A stretch of 64,000 bases of DNA from Dickeya chrysanthemi NCPPB 402 (GCF_000406105.1 NZ_CM001974.1:2559442-2623441); one strand, 5' to 3'. Counted from the first letter of the stretch, positions 1 to 9,392 are shown. Notes: generated by a model from the letters alone, not told the origin. Program-made: numbers and translations.

Positions 1-151
1 CATCTCTGCGTTTGCCGCCGCCTTTATTGCGTAAAGAAAAAACCATCGCCGTCAAAAATCGTTTCAATATAATCCTGCGTCTGGTTTAAATATTTGCTAT
101 CACCGCAGTTATTCCTTTTTGCAGATACCTTTACGGATCAAAAGTGCGCCT

Positions 152-1381
152 ATGTTCAAATCGTTTTTTCCTAACCCTAAACTGTTTTTCTCCTCCGCGT
201 TGATCTGGTCGCTGGTGGCGGTGTTCCTCTGGTATGGCTGGGGGCGTCCGCTGGGCGATAGCCTGCTGCACACCAGTGAACCGTTGCCGCAAGGCGCGAT
301 ACGCTTCCTGTCGCCCGCTTTTTTGTGGTTCTACGGCTACTATCTGCTGTGCGTGAGCCTCTTCGCCGGCGCCTGGGCATTACTCAACCCACACCCCTGG
401 CAACGCTGGTCGATTCTCGGTACCTCGCTGATTATTTTTGTCACCTACTTCTCGGTCGAGGTCGGCGTGGCGGTCAACGACTGGTACGTCCCGTTTTACG
501 ATTTGATCCAGAAAGCGCTCGGCGCGCCTAATGCCACAACGATTCAGGCGTTTTACCAGCAGTTGCTGATTTTCCTCGGTATCGCGCTCACCGCGGTCAC
601 CGTCGGCGTGCTGAATATGTTTTTCGTCAGCCATTACGTTTTCCGCTGGCGTACCGCCATGAACGATTACTACACCTCGCACTGGCAAGCGTTGCGCCAC
701 ATTGAGGGGGCGGCACAGCGTATTCAGGAAGATACCATGCGCTTTGCATCCACAGTGGAGAGCCTGGGGGTTGACCTGGTGAAATCGCTGATGACGTTGA
801 TCGCGTTTTTGCCGGTGCTGGTGAGCCTGTCGTCGCACGTCAAATCGCTGCCGCTGATCGGCGAAATTCCTTACGGTCTGGTGATTGCCGCTATCATCTG
901 GTCGCTGGCGGGAACCGGTTTGCTGGCACTGGTCGGCATTAAGTTGCCGGGGCTGGAGTTCAACAACCAGCGGGTCGAGGCGGCTTACCGTAAAGAACTG
1001 GTCTACGGCGAGGATGCCGCCGACCGCGCCACGCCGCCGACGGTAAAACAGCTCTTCGGTAATGTGCGGAAAAACTATTTTCGCCTCTACTTTCACTACA
1101 CCTACTTCAATATCGCCCGGGTGCTTTATCTGCAAACCGACAATGTGTTCGGCATCATCATGTTGTTGCCGTCGATTGTAGCCGGTAGCCTGACGCTCGG
1201 TTTGATGACTCAGATTACCAACGTGTTTGATCAGGTACGCGGCTCGTTCCAGTACCTGATCAACTCCTGGACCACCATCGTGGAGCTGATGTCGATTTAT
1301 AAACGTTTACGCAGTTTCGAAGCGACCATTCAGGATGTGCCGTTCTCCCTTGACACGGTGGATACCGCCCCCGACGCCTGA
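152..1381 (+). CDS. sbmA: Peptide antibiotic transporter SbmA (BacA family)
   Basis: Inner-membrane, proton-driven importer of the SbmA/BacA family, which takes up proline-rich antimicrobial peptides, microcins B17/J25 and bleomycin-like compounds. The 409-residue product starts [13 protein letters not shown], very like E. coli SbmA, and has the usual length with several hydrophobic helices. An in-frame ATG 33 nt upstream exists, but the family N-terminus begins at 152, so I chose that. No ATP-binding motifs are present, as expected for this half-transporter-like family. In plant-associated relatives the protein affects sensitivity to host defence peptides; that role here is inference. It appears monocistronic, followed by an ERIC element. 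Confidence 0.93.
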   Translation: MFKSFFPNPKLFFSSALIWSLVAVFLWYGWGRPLGDSLLHTSEPLPQGAIRFLSPAFLWFYGYYLLCVSLFAGAWALLNPHPWQRWSILGTSLIIFVTYFSVEVGVAVNDWYVPFYDLIQKALGAPNATTIQAFYQQLLIFLGIALTAVTVGVLNMFFVSHYVFRWRTAMNDYYTSHWQALRHIEGAAQRIQEDTMRFASTVESLGVDLVKSLMTLIAFLPVLVSLSSHVKSLPLIGEIPYGLVIAAIIWSLAGTGLLALVGIKLPGLEFNNQRVEAAYRKELVYGEDAADRATPPTVKQLFGNVRKNYFRLYFHYTYFNIARVLYLQTDNVFGIIMLLPSIVAGSLTLGLMTQITNVFDQVRGSFQYLINSWTTIVELMSIYKRLRSFEATIQDVPFSLDTVDTAPDA

Positions 1382-1598
1382 CAAATCCCGACGCTGCGCC
1401 GTCACCAGGCAGCGCAGCCTCGCATCATGATGAAACCCCGACAAAGCCATACTGGCTGAATATCTGCGCTCTACTTCTCTCCCTTTATTTATTTCTTCCT
1501 GAATAATTCGCCCCTGTGTACAGCATAATGCAATCAGGTTCGACCTCAAAAACGCTGATGTTTCGGTAAGGAACGGACAACGGAAATTATTTTGGGTA

Positions 1599-1796
1599 TA
1601 TACCCGTCATACTTCAAGTTGCAGGTGCGTTGGCTTTCCTCGCTCACCCCAGTCACTTACTTGAGTAAGCTCCCGGGGATGAAATGAGAGACATCCTGTC
1701 TCTCACCGGAGGCCAGCCTTTGGCTGGTCAAATTCGTTCCCAACGAATTTGTCACTCGGTTGCCGTCTTCCTGCAACTCGAATTATTTTGGGTATA
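1599..1796. repeat. ERIC element, 198 bp, with internal hairpin insert
   Basis: Ends are TATACCCGTCATACTTCAAG and the inverted partner closing in TTTTGGGTATA, the typical ERIC termini. The core GAGTAAGCTCCCGGGGAT matches the ERIC consensus. Compared with 127-bp copies elsewhere in this window it carries an extra 73-nt block (1681-1753) made of three small hairpins. The same block recurs inside the 341-bp copy at 56201. Confidence 0.9.
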
Positions 1797-2014
1797 GATA
1801 TAAAATGAAAAAATATGATTTACTCAGACGAGTTAAAAATAATTTTTTGAAAGAGCGTTTAAAAAAGAACATTTTTACAGTTCACCCAACTAGTACACGA
1901 AATCATTTTTCGGATATTGGGAAGAATAAAAATAAAACAAGGAAGAATCTGGCATAAGAAACACAAACAACCTGTAATTTCATTATGTTACAAATCGTTT
2001 GCATTTTTAAAAAA

Positions 2015-2030
2015 TGTGATAGTATTCACA
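2015..2030. promoter_or_regulatory. CRP-type binding site upstream of chemoreceptor
   Basis: TGTGA-TAGTAT-TCACA is a perfect match to the CRP half-sites with the correct 6-nt spacer, flanked by AAAA on the left. It lies about 120 nt upstream of the chemoreceptor start. Cyclic-AMP-dependent expression is inferred. Confidence 0.65.
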
Positions 2031-2150
2031 CGTTTTTTCCCTCCGTGAAAGAACCCCATCTCTGTATTTTTTAAAAAACATGGACGTTAACAGATGGTTA
2101 CTCTCTGTTGACCTGCGTTGTCAACGTACTCAGCTCTGTAGGAAACCTTT

Positions 2151-4136
2151 ATGAATACTATTCTGCATACCTATAACAATCTGAAGGTTGGTAGTAAATT
2201 GGCGATAGGGTTCGGACTGATTTTAATCATGTCCGCCTTTATCATGCTCTCGGGTGTTAATGGTTTTCGTAATGTTGACGCTTATGTCAATAAATCCATT
2301 ATCAGCAACAACATTAATAATAATCTGAACGATGCCCGACGTGCCCGCCTTAATTTTCAGTATACTCACGACTACAACGCGATTAATACCGTCGGCGACC
2401 TGATGAAAAAAGTAGGTCAGTCGTTGAATCAGGCCGGTCAGCTCACCTGGAGTCCCGAGGCACAGAAATTACTGGATCAGCTCAATGACGCCTATAAAAC
2501 TTATCTTCCCGGGCGTGACGCGTTGATCAAAGCCAGCCAGCAGCGCGATGCCGTGGCGCAAAAATTCAATCAGGATACCAGCGCCGGCGTCATTGCCACG
2601 TTGCGTACCCAGTTCGGCAACAGTTCGTTGACGCCGGAATTAACGCTGGAATTTGCCAGGCTGCTTGAACAACTGTCTGACATCCGTGACCTGACGCATC
2701 AGTTGCTGCTGCAACCCTCTGAACAAATCGAATCCACTCTGCGCAAAACCATTGGCAACGCTCAGGTCGTATTCAATCAAGCGCTGCCTAAATTCAGCGC
2801 GGAACAACAAGAGTGGTTGAATCAAAGCTGGCGTTTCTTTTCTGCCTATAACGGCTACCTTGCCGATTACATGGCTGCTTTCCGGGATGAAAATATTGCG
2901 ACCAAAACCATGACCGGTGCGGCAACCATTCTGGATAACGCTTCCAATGATTTATACAACAGCCAGTTGGCGCTGGTCAGCACCACGACAGCCCACTCAC
3001 AGTGGCAATTACTGATTACCGGTCTGGTGATCATCGCGATCGGGATACTGATGGCGTGGTGTATTACGTTGTTGATTACTCGCCCTCTGCACCAGAGCCT
3101 GTCGCTGGCGGAGCAAATTGCTCAGGGTGACCTGACCTCTTCCATCGAAGTCAACCGCCGCGATGAGCTGGGCCAGTTGATGGTGGCGATGAATCAGATG
3201 AACCATAAACTGCGTGAGACGATCGGCACCATTCGTGAGGGTGTCAGCAATGTAGCGCTAGCCGCATCGGAAATCGCCGCCGGCAACACCGATCTCTCCT
3301 CCCGCACCGAGCAGCAGTCAGCCGCGGTGGTGGAAACCGCCGCCAGCATGGAGCAGTTAACCTCCACGGTGAAACAGAACGCCGACAACGCCCATCACGC
3401 CTCGCAACTGGCTGCCGATGCCTCGGCTAACGCCACTCGCGGCGGTGAGATTGTCACCAATGTCGTCAGCACCATGAACGAGATCGCCGTCAGTTCCCGA
3501 CGCATCTCTGAAATCACCTCCGTCATCAATGGCATCGCGTTCCAGACCAACATTCTGGCGCTGAACGCAGCGGTAGAAGCAGCACGCGCCGGTGAGCAGG
3601 GCCGCGGCTTTGCGGTGGTGGCAGGCGAAGTCCGTAATTTGGCCCAGCGCAGCGCCCAGGCCGCCAAAGAGATTGAAACGTTGATCGGTGAATCCGTCAC
3701 CCGTGTGAACACCGGTTCTACACTGGTGGAAGATGCCGGTAAAACGATGGATGAAATCATCCGCTCTATCTCTCATGTGCATGACATCATGGATGAAATC
3801 GCCTCCGCTTCCGATGAACAGAGCCGCGGCATCAACCAGATTTCCACCGCCGTCACCGAAATGGACGCCACCACCCAGCAGAACGCCGCGCTGGTGGAAG
3901 AATCGTCTGCCGCCGCTAACTCGCTGGAAGAACAGGCACAAATGCTGGAACAAGCGGTATCGGTATTCCGTCTGGGTAATGACAACGTAGCGCCGCAGGT
4001 AAAACCACGCGCCGCCATCGGCACGAAAAAGCCGTTGATGCTGAATAAATCTACGCTCAGGGTATCTTCTGCCGCCGCGAAAAAAGCGCCGACCGGCAAT
4101 ACCAAAAATGCCAGGGATGACTGGGAGTCGTTCTAA
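2151..4136 (+). CDS. Methyl-accepting chemotaxis protein
   Basis: Transmembrane chemoreceptor of 661 residues. It has a first membrane helix at about 14-34, a periplasmic four-helix-bundle-like sensor to about 283, a second helix at about 284-307, a HAMP linker, and the cytoplasmic signalling domain with the conserved hairpin tip (EAARAGEQGRGFAVVA near 474). The C-terminus DWESF resembles the CheR/CheB-tethering pentapeptide of high-abundance receptors such as Tsr and Tar. It signals through CheW/CheA; the ligand cannot be read from sequence. It is a close paralogue of the receptor at 47323-49317, nearly identical in the signalling domain and divergent in the sensor. It is a single gene with its own upstream region and a CRP-type site. 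Confidence 0.95.
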   Translation: MNTILHTYNNLKVGSKLAIGFGLILIMSAFIMLSGVNGFRNVDAYVNKSIISNNINNNLNDARRARLNFQYTHDYNAINTVGDLMKKVGQSLNQAGQLTWSPEAQKLLDQLNDAYKTYLPGRDALIKASQQRDAVAQKFNQDTSAGVIATLRTQFGNSSLTPELTLEFARLLEQLSDIRDLTHQLLLQPSEQIESTLRKTIGNAQVVFNQALPKFSAEQQEWLNQSWRFFSAYNGYLADYMAAFRDENIATKTMTGAATILDNASNDLYNSQLALVSTTTAHSQWQLLITGLVIIAIGILMAWCITLLITRPLHQSLSLAEQIAQGDLTSSIEVNRRDELGQLMVAMNQMNHKLRETIGTIREGVSNVALAASEIAAGNTDLSSRTEQQSAAVVETAASMEQLTSTVKQNADNAHHASQLAADASANATRGGEIVTNVVSTMNEIAVSSRRISEITSVINGIAFQTNILALNAAVEAARAGEQGRGFAVVAGEVRNLAQRSAQAAKEIETLIGESVTRVNTGSTLVEDAGKTMDEIIRSISHVHDIMDEIASASDEQSRGINQISTAVTEMDATTQQNAALVEESSAAANSLEEQAQMLEQAVSVFRLGNDNVAPQVKPRAAIGTKKPLMLNKSTLRVSSAAAKKAPTGNTKNARDDWESF

Positions 4137-4301
4137 AGCAATATTGACTGACAGGTTCGCTACCCTGCCAACTCGATATCATCTGATAGAGGCTGTCGAC
4201 AGACAGTCGGGTTGTCTTGTGAACGGTAGCGTCTGCCTGTTCAGTGAAGGGTTTCGTGCGGGATAAACGGTGTGGTTACGCTGCTATTTCATCGCACGCA
4301 C

Positions 4302-4336
4302 GACAAGGAGAGGTGCAAGCGCCACCTCTCCTTGTC
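4302..4336. terminator. Perfect 14-bp hairpin between convergent genes
   Basis: GACAAGGAGAGGTG pairs exactly with CACCTCTCCTTGTC around a 7-nt loop. It lies between the convergent chemoreceptor and permease genes. Neither side has a U-run, so it may be a transcript-end stabiliser rather than an intrinsic terminator. Confidence 0.5.
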
Positions 4337-4401
4337 CACTGGCTGGTGGCTAAACTATGAACCCTTATTGAACAGCGCTACGCGCTACCTTCGCGTCAGT
4401 A

Positions 4402-5241
4402 TCAACGCCCGCCGCGTAGTTTTTCTGAACGGCGACGCAACACTTCCATCACAATCAACAACACCAGCGCGGCAGCCACCATCATGGTCGCCGCAGCGGC
4501 GATGGTCGGATCGAGGTTTTCGCGGATCCCGGCGAACATCTGTAGCGGCAGCGTGCGCTGGCGCGGGCTGGCGAGAAACAACGTGACAATCACCTCGTCA
4601 AACGAGGTGGCGAAGGCAAACAACGCGCCGGAGAATACGCCGGGGGCAATCAACGGTAGCGTCACCCGACGGAATGCCAGCATCGGCGGCGCCCCCAGAC
4701 TGGCGGCGGCGCGGGTCAGGTTCTGATCGTAGTTTTTCAGTACGGCGGTGACGGTGATCACCACAAACGGTACCCCCAACACCGCATGTGCCAGTACCAG
4801 CCCGATATAGCTGTTTAGCAACGACAGTTTGGCGAAAAAGAAGAACATCCCGACCGCGACAATCACCACCGGCGCGATCATCGGCGAAATCAGCACCGCC
4901 ATTACCAGCGATTTGCCGCGAAACTCACCGCGCACCAGCCCGACGGAAGCCAGCACGCCCAGTACGGTCGCCAGTACCGTCGCCAGCGGTGCAATCAGCA
5001 AGCTATTGCCGAGTGCACTCAGCCACTCGCTGGAATGGAAAAACTCCCGATACCAGCGCAGGGAAAAACCGGCCAGCGGGTAGCTGAGAAATGACCCGGC
5101 ATTGAACGACAACGGCACAATCACCAACACCGGCACTATCAGAAACAGCAACATCGCCGCGCCATAAAAATTGAAGAAGCCATTCCACACCCGCAGCAGT
5201 TGCGATCCCTGCTGTCTCATTTCCTTCATCGGTTTCATCAT
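4402..5241 (-). CDS. ABC transporter permease, PotC-like
   Basis: Inner-membrane permease of a spermidine/putrescine-type ABC importer, 279 residues, about six hydrophobic helices. The cytoplasmic EAA-type loop is visible as AAASLGA followed by a conserved FRRVTLPLIAPG segment. Start chosen at the first of two adjacent ATGs, preceded by GGAAGGAGC. It is the last gene of a binding protein-permease-permease set; the stop of the upstream permease is only 12 nt away. With the neighbouring gabT and gabD genes the likely substrate is GABA or a polyamine, which is inference. No ATPase lies in this run; the probable partner is at 12651-13745. Confidence 0.9.
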   Translation of the reverse strand: MMKPMKEMRQQGSQLLRVWNGFFNFYGAAMLLFLIVPVLVIVPLSFNAGSFLSYPLAGFSLRWYREFFHSSEWLSALGNSLLIAPLATVLATVLGVLASVGLVRGEFRGKSLVMAVLISPMIAPVVIVAVGMFFFFAKLSLLNSYIGLVLAHAVLGVPFVVITVTAVLKNYDQNLTRAAASLGAPPMLAFRRVTLPLIAPGVFSGALFAFATSFDEVIVTLFLASPRQRTLPLQMFAGIRENLDPTIAAAATMMVAAALVLLIVMEVLRRRSEKLRGGR

Positions 5242-5253
5242 TTGCTCCTTCCG

Positions 5254-6525
5254 TCAACGCGCCGCTGCTTCGGCGTCGGTGCGGGTGACACGGATATACA
5301 CCACATACAGCAGGACGACGATCACCAGCAATTGAGTACCCAGCGCCGCTGCCATCCCCCAGTTCATGGTGGTGTTGGTAAAGAACGCCACAAAATAACT
5401 GAGCATCTGGTCGCCCGGCCCGCCCAACAACGCCGGCGTAATGTAGTAGCCAATCGCCATCATGAACACTAGCAACGCGCCGGCGGTCACCCCGGCGTAG
5501 GTTTGCGGCACATACACCCGCCAGAACGCCAGAAACGGATGCGCGCCCAGCGAAATCGCCGCCCGCACATAGTTAGGCGAAATACCTTTCATCACCGCGT
5601 ACAGCGGCAGCACAAAGAACGGCAGCAGGATGTGCGTCATGGAGATGTAGACGCCGATACGGTTAAACACCAGCACCAGCGGCTCATCAATGATGCCCAT
5701 TCCTATCAGCGAGCGGTTGATCAACCCGCCGGATTGCAACAACACGATCCAACTGGCGGTACGCACAATCAACGATGTCCAGAACGGCAACAACACCAGA
5801 ATCATCAACAAATTGGCGCGATTATCCGGCTGTTTCGCCAGCCAGTAAGCCAGCGGATAGCCCAATCCCACGCACAGTAACGTCACCACCCCCGCCATCA
5901 GCAATGTGCGTATTAATACATCGACATACAGCGCCTGGTCCGCCGGTTGCGCCACCACCTGGTCGGTTTGTGGGTCGACCTTGTGGTCAAACACCGCCAG
6001 CAGGTAATAGCCGGTAAACGGCCGTGATGCACGATCGAGGGTTTTCCAGGTCGTCAGATCCCCCCACAGCGGCTGCTCGGCGATCAGTTGTTCACGTAGC
6101 CCCGGCTGTTCATCTGACGGCAGTTTGCGCAGTGTGCGGGTGATCAACGTGCGGTATTGACCCTCCTCATACCCCAGCCGTTTGGTAATCGCGGCGACCT
6201 GCCCGGTATTGCGGGCATTACGCAAATCGCTCACCAGCGCCCGAAACACCGTCTCATCAGGCACATCTTTACCGGACCATTGCCGCATCGCCTCAATCGT
6301 ATTCGGCATGCTGACGCGCAAGTCCGGGTTGGACACGCTTTTGCCCAGAATCGACAGTATCGGGAACAGAAAACTGACCAGAATGAACAGGAATAACGGG
6401 GCTATCAGCAACAGCGACCGTTTCTTATAGCGGGCCTGCGCCTGCCGCAACTGCTGTTTCAGACTGTTGCGGTTTTCCTCGTCGCCACTCGGCGGTTCAG
6501 CCTTCAACATCTCGCTCTGGGACAT
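5254..6525 (-). CDS. ABC transporter permease, PotB-like, with long N-terminal insertion
   Basis: Second permease subunit, 423 residues against about 280 for E. coli PotB. After a cytoplasmic N-terminus and first helix (about 38-60) there is a hydrophilic stretch of roughly 140 residues, probably periplasmic, before the remaining helices (from about 208). The EAA loop reads AAISLGAHPFLAFWRVYVPQ. Start preceded by CAAGGAGAG. It lies 36 nt after the binding-protein gene and 12 nt before the PotC-like gene, so the three are almost certainly one operon. The insertion occurs in some proteobacterial members of the family and its role is unknown to me. Confidence 0.9.
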   Translation of the reverse strand: MSQSEMLKAEPPSGDEENRNSLKQQLRQAQARYKKRSLLLIAPLFLFILVSFLFPILSILGKSVSNPDLRVSMPNTIEAMRQWSGKDVPDETVFRALVSDLRNARNTGQVAAITKRLGYEEGQYRTLITRTLRKLPSDEQPGLREQLIAEQPLWGDLTTWKTLDRASRPFTGYYLLAVFDHKVDPQTDQVVAQPADQALYVDVLIRTLLMAGVVTLLCVGLGYPLAYWLAKQPDNRANLLMILVLLPFWTSLIVRTASWIVLLQSGGLINRSLIGMGIIDEPLVLVFNRIGVYISMTHILLPFFVLPLYAVMKGISPNYVRAAISLGAHPFLAFWRVYVPQTYAGVTAGALLVFMMAIGYYITPALLGGPGDQMLSYFVAFFTNTTMNWGMAAALGTQLLVIVVLLYVVYIRVTRTDAEAAAR

Positions 6526-6561
6526 AAGCGCTCTCTCCTTGTGATCAATACCGGTTCAGGA

Positions 6562-7593
6562 TTACTTCTGGGCGGCCCAGGCGTTGAAGCGCTGTTCCAG
6601 TTCCTCGCCGTGGTCGATCCAGAACTCGGTATCCACCTGTACGGACTGGGCCAGGTTATCCGGCGCGGTCGGCAGGTTATTGCTGATAGCCGGGCTCAGT
6701 AACGCGGTGGTTTTGCTGTTGGTCGGGCCATAAGCGATGTTCTCGGCGAACACTTTCTGATTTTCCGGCTGGTTGGCGAACGCGATGAACTGCTCAGCCG
6801 CCGCTTTATGTTTAGTCCCTTTGACAATGGCCCAGCTATCCAGATCGTACAGGCCGTCTTTCCAGACGATATTGATGCCCGGTTTCTCTTTCTGCGCCAC
6901 CGCCACACGGCCGTTGTAGGCGGAGGTCATCACCACATCGCCCGCCACCAGCCACTGCAACGGCTGCGCGCCGGATTCCCACCACTGAATGTTGGATTTG
7001 ATCTGATCGAGCTTCTTGAACGCCCGATCGACGCCAGCCGGGGTCGCCAATACGTTGTAAACCTCTTCACGTTTCACGCCGTCCGCCAGCAAGGCGATTT
7101 CCAGCGTAAATTTGGCGCTCTTGCGCAACGCACGTTTGCCGGGGAAATTTTTCACGTCCCAGAAGTCGGCCCAGCTTTTGGGCGCCTGTTGCAGTTTGTT
7201 GGCGTTGTAGGTCAATACGGTGGACCAGACGAAAATCCCGGCGCCGCATTCAGAGACGGACCCTTTGACGAAATCAGCCGGATTGCCCAGCTTTTGCCAG
7301 TCCAGCGGTTCAAACAGCCCTTCGTTACAGCCGCGCAGCAGTTCCGGGCCTTCCACTTCCACTACGTCCCAACCGACTTGCCCGGTCTGCACCATGGCGC
7401 GGATACGAGCCATTTCACCATTGTATTCGCCAGCTTCGATAACGCCTTTACCCGCCGCCTGGAACGGCTTGTAAAACGCTTTATCCTGCGCGTCCTTATT
7501 CGTACCGCCAAAGGAAATCACGGTCAGGTTTTCAGCCCAGCTTTGGGAAGCCATGGCAACGAGCAGCGCGGATAATGCAAATTTTTTCAACAT
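6562..7593 (-). CDS. Periplasmic substrate-binding protein of polyamine/GABA-type ABC importer
   Basis: 343-residue precursor with a clear signal peptide (MLKKFALSALLVAMASQSWA, cleavage before ENLTV). The mature part is a PotD-like type II binding protein. The start at 7593 is supported by the signal peptide and an AGGAGC ribosome-binding site; a longer in-frame extension to 7749 would mask the signal peptide and was rejected. Related proteins in plant-associated bacteria (for example the Atu4243 and GtsA types) bind GABA, whereas PotD and PotF bind polyamines. The gabT and gabD genes immediately upstream favour GABA, but the ligand is not proven by sequence. A sigma-54-like promoter lies at 7681-7696. 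Confidence 0.9.
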   Translation of the reverse strand: MLKKFALSALLVAMASQSWAENLTVISFGGTNKDAQDKAFYKPFQAAGKGVIEAGEYNGEMARIRAMVQTGQVGWDVVEVEGPELLRGCNEGLFEPLDWQKLGNPADFVKGSVSECGAGIFVWSTVLTYNANKLQQAPKSWADFWDVKNFPGKRALRKSAKFTLEIALLADGVKREEVYNVLATPAGVDRAFKKLDQIKSNIQWWESGAQPLQWLVAGDVVMTSAYNGRVAVAQKEKPGINIVWKDGLYDLDSWAIVKGTKHKAAAEQFIAFANQPENQKVFAENIAYGPTNSKTTALLSPAISNNLPTAPDNLAQSVQVDTEFWIDHGEELEQRFNAWAAQK

Positions 7594-7680
7594 GGTCTGG
7601 CTCCTGAAGAGAGTAGTCAACGTATGCCCGCAAGGGCAAAAACCCTTAAATTTTTTTGATGCATAGGCATCATGATATAA

Positions 7681-7696
7681 AGCAGTTTTCATGCCA
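7681..7696 (-). promoter_or_regulatory. Sigma-54-like promoter of transporter operon
   Basis: Read on the minus strand, TGGCATGAAAACTGCT matches the -24/-12 consensus TGGCACG-N4-TTGCW at all but two positions, with the obligatory GG-N10-GC spacing. The predicted start of transcription is about 75 nt upstream of the binding-protein ATG. Confidence 0.6.
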
Positions 7697-7749
7697 GTTT
7701 CTCTCGTCCGGATCGAAAACCGCCAGATGGCGCCGTGGAGCAACCGCAC

Positions 7750-7764
7750 TGTGCAATATGCACA
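7750..7764. promoter_or_regulatory. Palindromic activator-site candidate
   Basis: TGTGCA-ATA-TGCACA is a perfect inverted repeat centred about 62 nt upstream of the -24 GG, a usual position for an enhancer-binding protein. A near-identical palindrome lies upstream of the ABC ATPase gene (12461-12475). Confidence 0.5.
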
Positions 7765-7885
7765 ATGCTGATACTCTTTTTGTCATCGAATGACGGGTGT
7801 TTTACTACGACAATCGGCGTTTGATTCGCCTTGTTGTGGTGCAGCCCGCGAAGGAGACTGCACCATATTGGCTCGAAGGTATCTG

Positions 7886-7909
7886 GCAATGAGCATCCCT
7901 GCTCATTGC
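7886..7909 (-). terminator. Hairpin directly after gabD
   Basis: A 10-bp perfect stem (GCAATGAGCA / TGCTCATTGC) with a 4-nt loop, beginning 1 nt past the gabD stop. There is no U-run, so it is possibly a transcript-stabilising or weakly terminating structure. Confidence 0.5.
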
Positions 7910-7910
7910 G

Positions 7911-9371
7911 TCAGGCGGAAGGGGTGAGATCCACGCAGAGATATTTCATCTCCAGATATTCCTCAATGCCAAAGCGTGAGCCTTCGCGTCCCAGTCCTGA
8001 CTGTTTTACCCCGCCGAAGGGGGCCACTTCGTTGGAAATAAGGCCGGTATTGATCCCCACCATGCCGTATTCCAATGCTTCCGGCACCCGCCACTGGCGG
8101 ATAGCGTCTCGGGTATAGACATAAGCCGCCAGGCCGAACTCGGTATCGTTGGCCATCGCCACCGCTTGCGCTTCATCATCAAACGGGAACAACGGCGCCA
8201 CCGGGCCGAATGTCTCTTCGCGGGCAAACCGCATCTCACGCGTTACGCCGCCTACCACCGTCGGCGTGAAGAACGTGCCGCCGAGTGCATGGCGCGAACC
8301 GCCGGTCAGCAATTCCGCCCCTTTCGACAGTGCATCGCCAATATGCAGTTCGACTTTGGCAACCGCCTCTTCGTCGATCAGCGGGCCTTGCATCACGCCG
8401 GGTTGCGTGCCATCGCCCACTTTCAGCTTTTCCACCTCTTCCACCAGCCGGGCCGCCAGCGCCGGGTAGATACCGCGCTGAACGTAAATACGGTTGGCAC
8501 AGACGCAGGTTTGCCCGCTGTTGCGGAACTTGGACGCCAAAATCCCCTTGATCGCCAGGTCCAGATCGGCATCGTCGAACACGATAAACGGCGCGTTCCC
8601 CCCCAGCTCCAGCGACAGTTTTTTCACCGTCGGCGCACATTGCGCCATCAGAATGCGGCCGACTTCGGTAGAACCGGTAAAGCTCAGTTTGCGTACCACC
8701 GGGCTGTCGCACAGCACTTTCCCGACCGCCGGCGCTTCGCCGGTCACCACCTGCAACACACCGGCGGGAATGCCGGCCTGTTGCGCCAGTTCCGCCAGCG
8801 CCAGTGCAGTAAACGGCGTCTGTTCGGCGGGCTTGACGATCATAGTGCAGCCGGCCGCCAGCGCCGGTGCCGCTTTGCGGGTAATCATCGCCGCCGGGAA
8901 GTTCCACGGCGTGATGGCGGCGCACACGCCGATGCCCTGTTTGATCACCAGCAAACGCTGGCTGGCCTGCGGTGATTGCAGCACGCTGCCTTCCACCCGC
9001 TTAGCCTCTTCGGCAAACCAGTCGATAAACGACGTGGCGTAGCTGATTTCACCGCTGGCTTCCGCCAGCGATTTGCCTTGCTCGGCGGTCAGAATCGCCG
9101 CCAGGTCGTCCTGATTGGCGCGAATCAGTTGCGCCCACGCCTGCATCAGCGCGGCACGCTCTTTACCGGTGCGCTGACGCCACGCCGTCAGCGCCTGCTC
9201 GGCCTCAGCAATCGCCTGCTGAGTCTGCTGCGCCGTCACCAGCGGAATGCTGCCCAGCTCAGCGCCGGTCGCCGGGTTGGTCACGCTCAGACGCGCCCCG
9301 TTGCGGCTATCCTGCCATTCACCGCCAATCAGACATTGCTGGCGAAATAACGTTTTATTTTTCAGTTGCAT
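7911..9371 (-). CDS. gabD: NADP-dependent succinate-semialdehyde dehydrogenase
   Basis: Oxidises succinate semialdehyde to succinate, the second step of GABA breakdown. At 486 residues it matches E. coli GabD closely throughout (NLFRQQ-like N-terminus, TPWNFPAAMITRK, the catalytic glutamate in LELGGNAPF, the catalytic cysteine in GQTCVCANR near residue 288, and the C-terminal EYLEMKYLCV). Start at 9371 is chosen from the family N-terminus and an AAAAGGGTAG ribosome-binding site; an ATG 18 nt upstream is less likely. It lies 21 nt downstream of gabT, so the two are co-transcribed. Confidence 0.94.
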   Translation of the reverse strand: MQLKNKTLFRQQCLIGGEWQDSRNGARLSVTNPATGAELGSIPLVTAQQTQQAIAEAEQALTAWRQRTGKERAALMQAWAQLIRANQDDLAAILTAEQGKSLAEASGEISYATSFIDWFAEEAKRVEGSVLQSPQASQRLLVIKQGIGVCAAITPWNFPAAMITRKAAPALAAGCTMIVKPAEQTPFTALALAELAQQAGIPAGVLQVVTGEAPAVGKVLCDSPVVRKLSFTGSTEVGRILMAQCAPTVKKLSLELGGNAPFIVFDDADLDLAIKGILASKFRNSGQTCVCANRIYVQRGIYPALAARLVEEVEKLKVGDGTQPGVMQGPLIDEEAVAKVELHIGDALSKGAELLTGGSRHALGGTFFTPTVVGGVTREMRFAREETFGPVAPLFPFDDEAQAVAMANDTEFGLAAYVYTRDAIRQWRVPEALEYGMVGINTGLISNEVAPFGGVKQSGLGREGSRFGIEEYLEMKYLCVDLTPSA

Positions 9372-9392
9372 AACTACCCTTTTACTCACGCT

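Larger units (their letters stand above)
1382..2150. other. Gene-free stretch with ERIC element, AT-rich DNA and CRP site
   Basis: No convincing gene. From left to right it holds the sbmA 3' flank, an orphan 16-nt ERIC end (1585-1600), a 198-bp ERIC element, about 200 nt of unusually AT-rich DNA, a CRP-type site and the leader of the chemoreceptor gene. Confidence 0.7.
7594..7910. other. Promoter region of the binding-protein/permease operon
   Basis: 317 nt without a gene. It holds the gabD-proximal hairpin (7886-7909), the palindrome at 7750-7764 and the sigma-54-like promoter at 7681-7696, so the transporter genes probably have their own promoter separate from gabT-gabD. Confidence 0.6.

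Noticed and set aside
380..1135. Long antisense frame within sbmA (251 codons)
   Set aside because: Shadow of a high-GC coding gene; sbmA on the plus strand has full family similarity. The same applies to long antisense frames in gabD, gabT, yiaY, narG, narH and prc.
1760..1957. 65-codon open frame after the ERIC element
   Set aside because: It begins inside the ERIC end and runs through very AT-rich DNA giving a Lys/Asn-rich product; no ribosome-binding site and no family resemblance.
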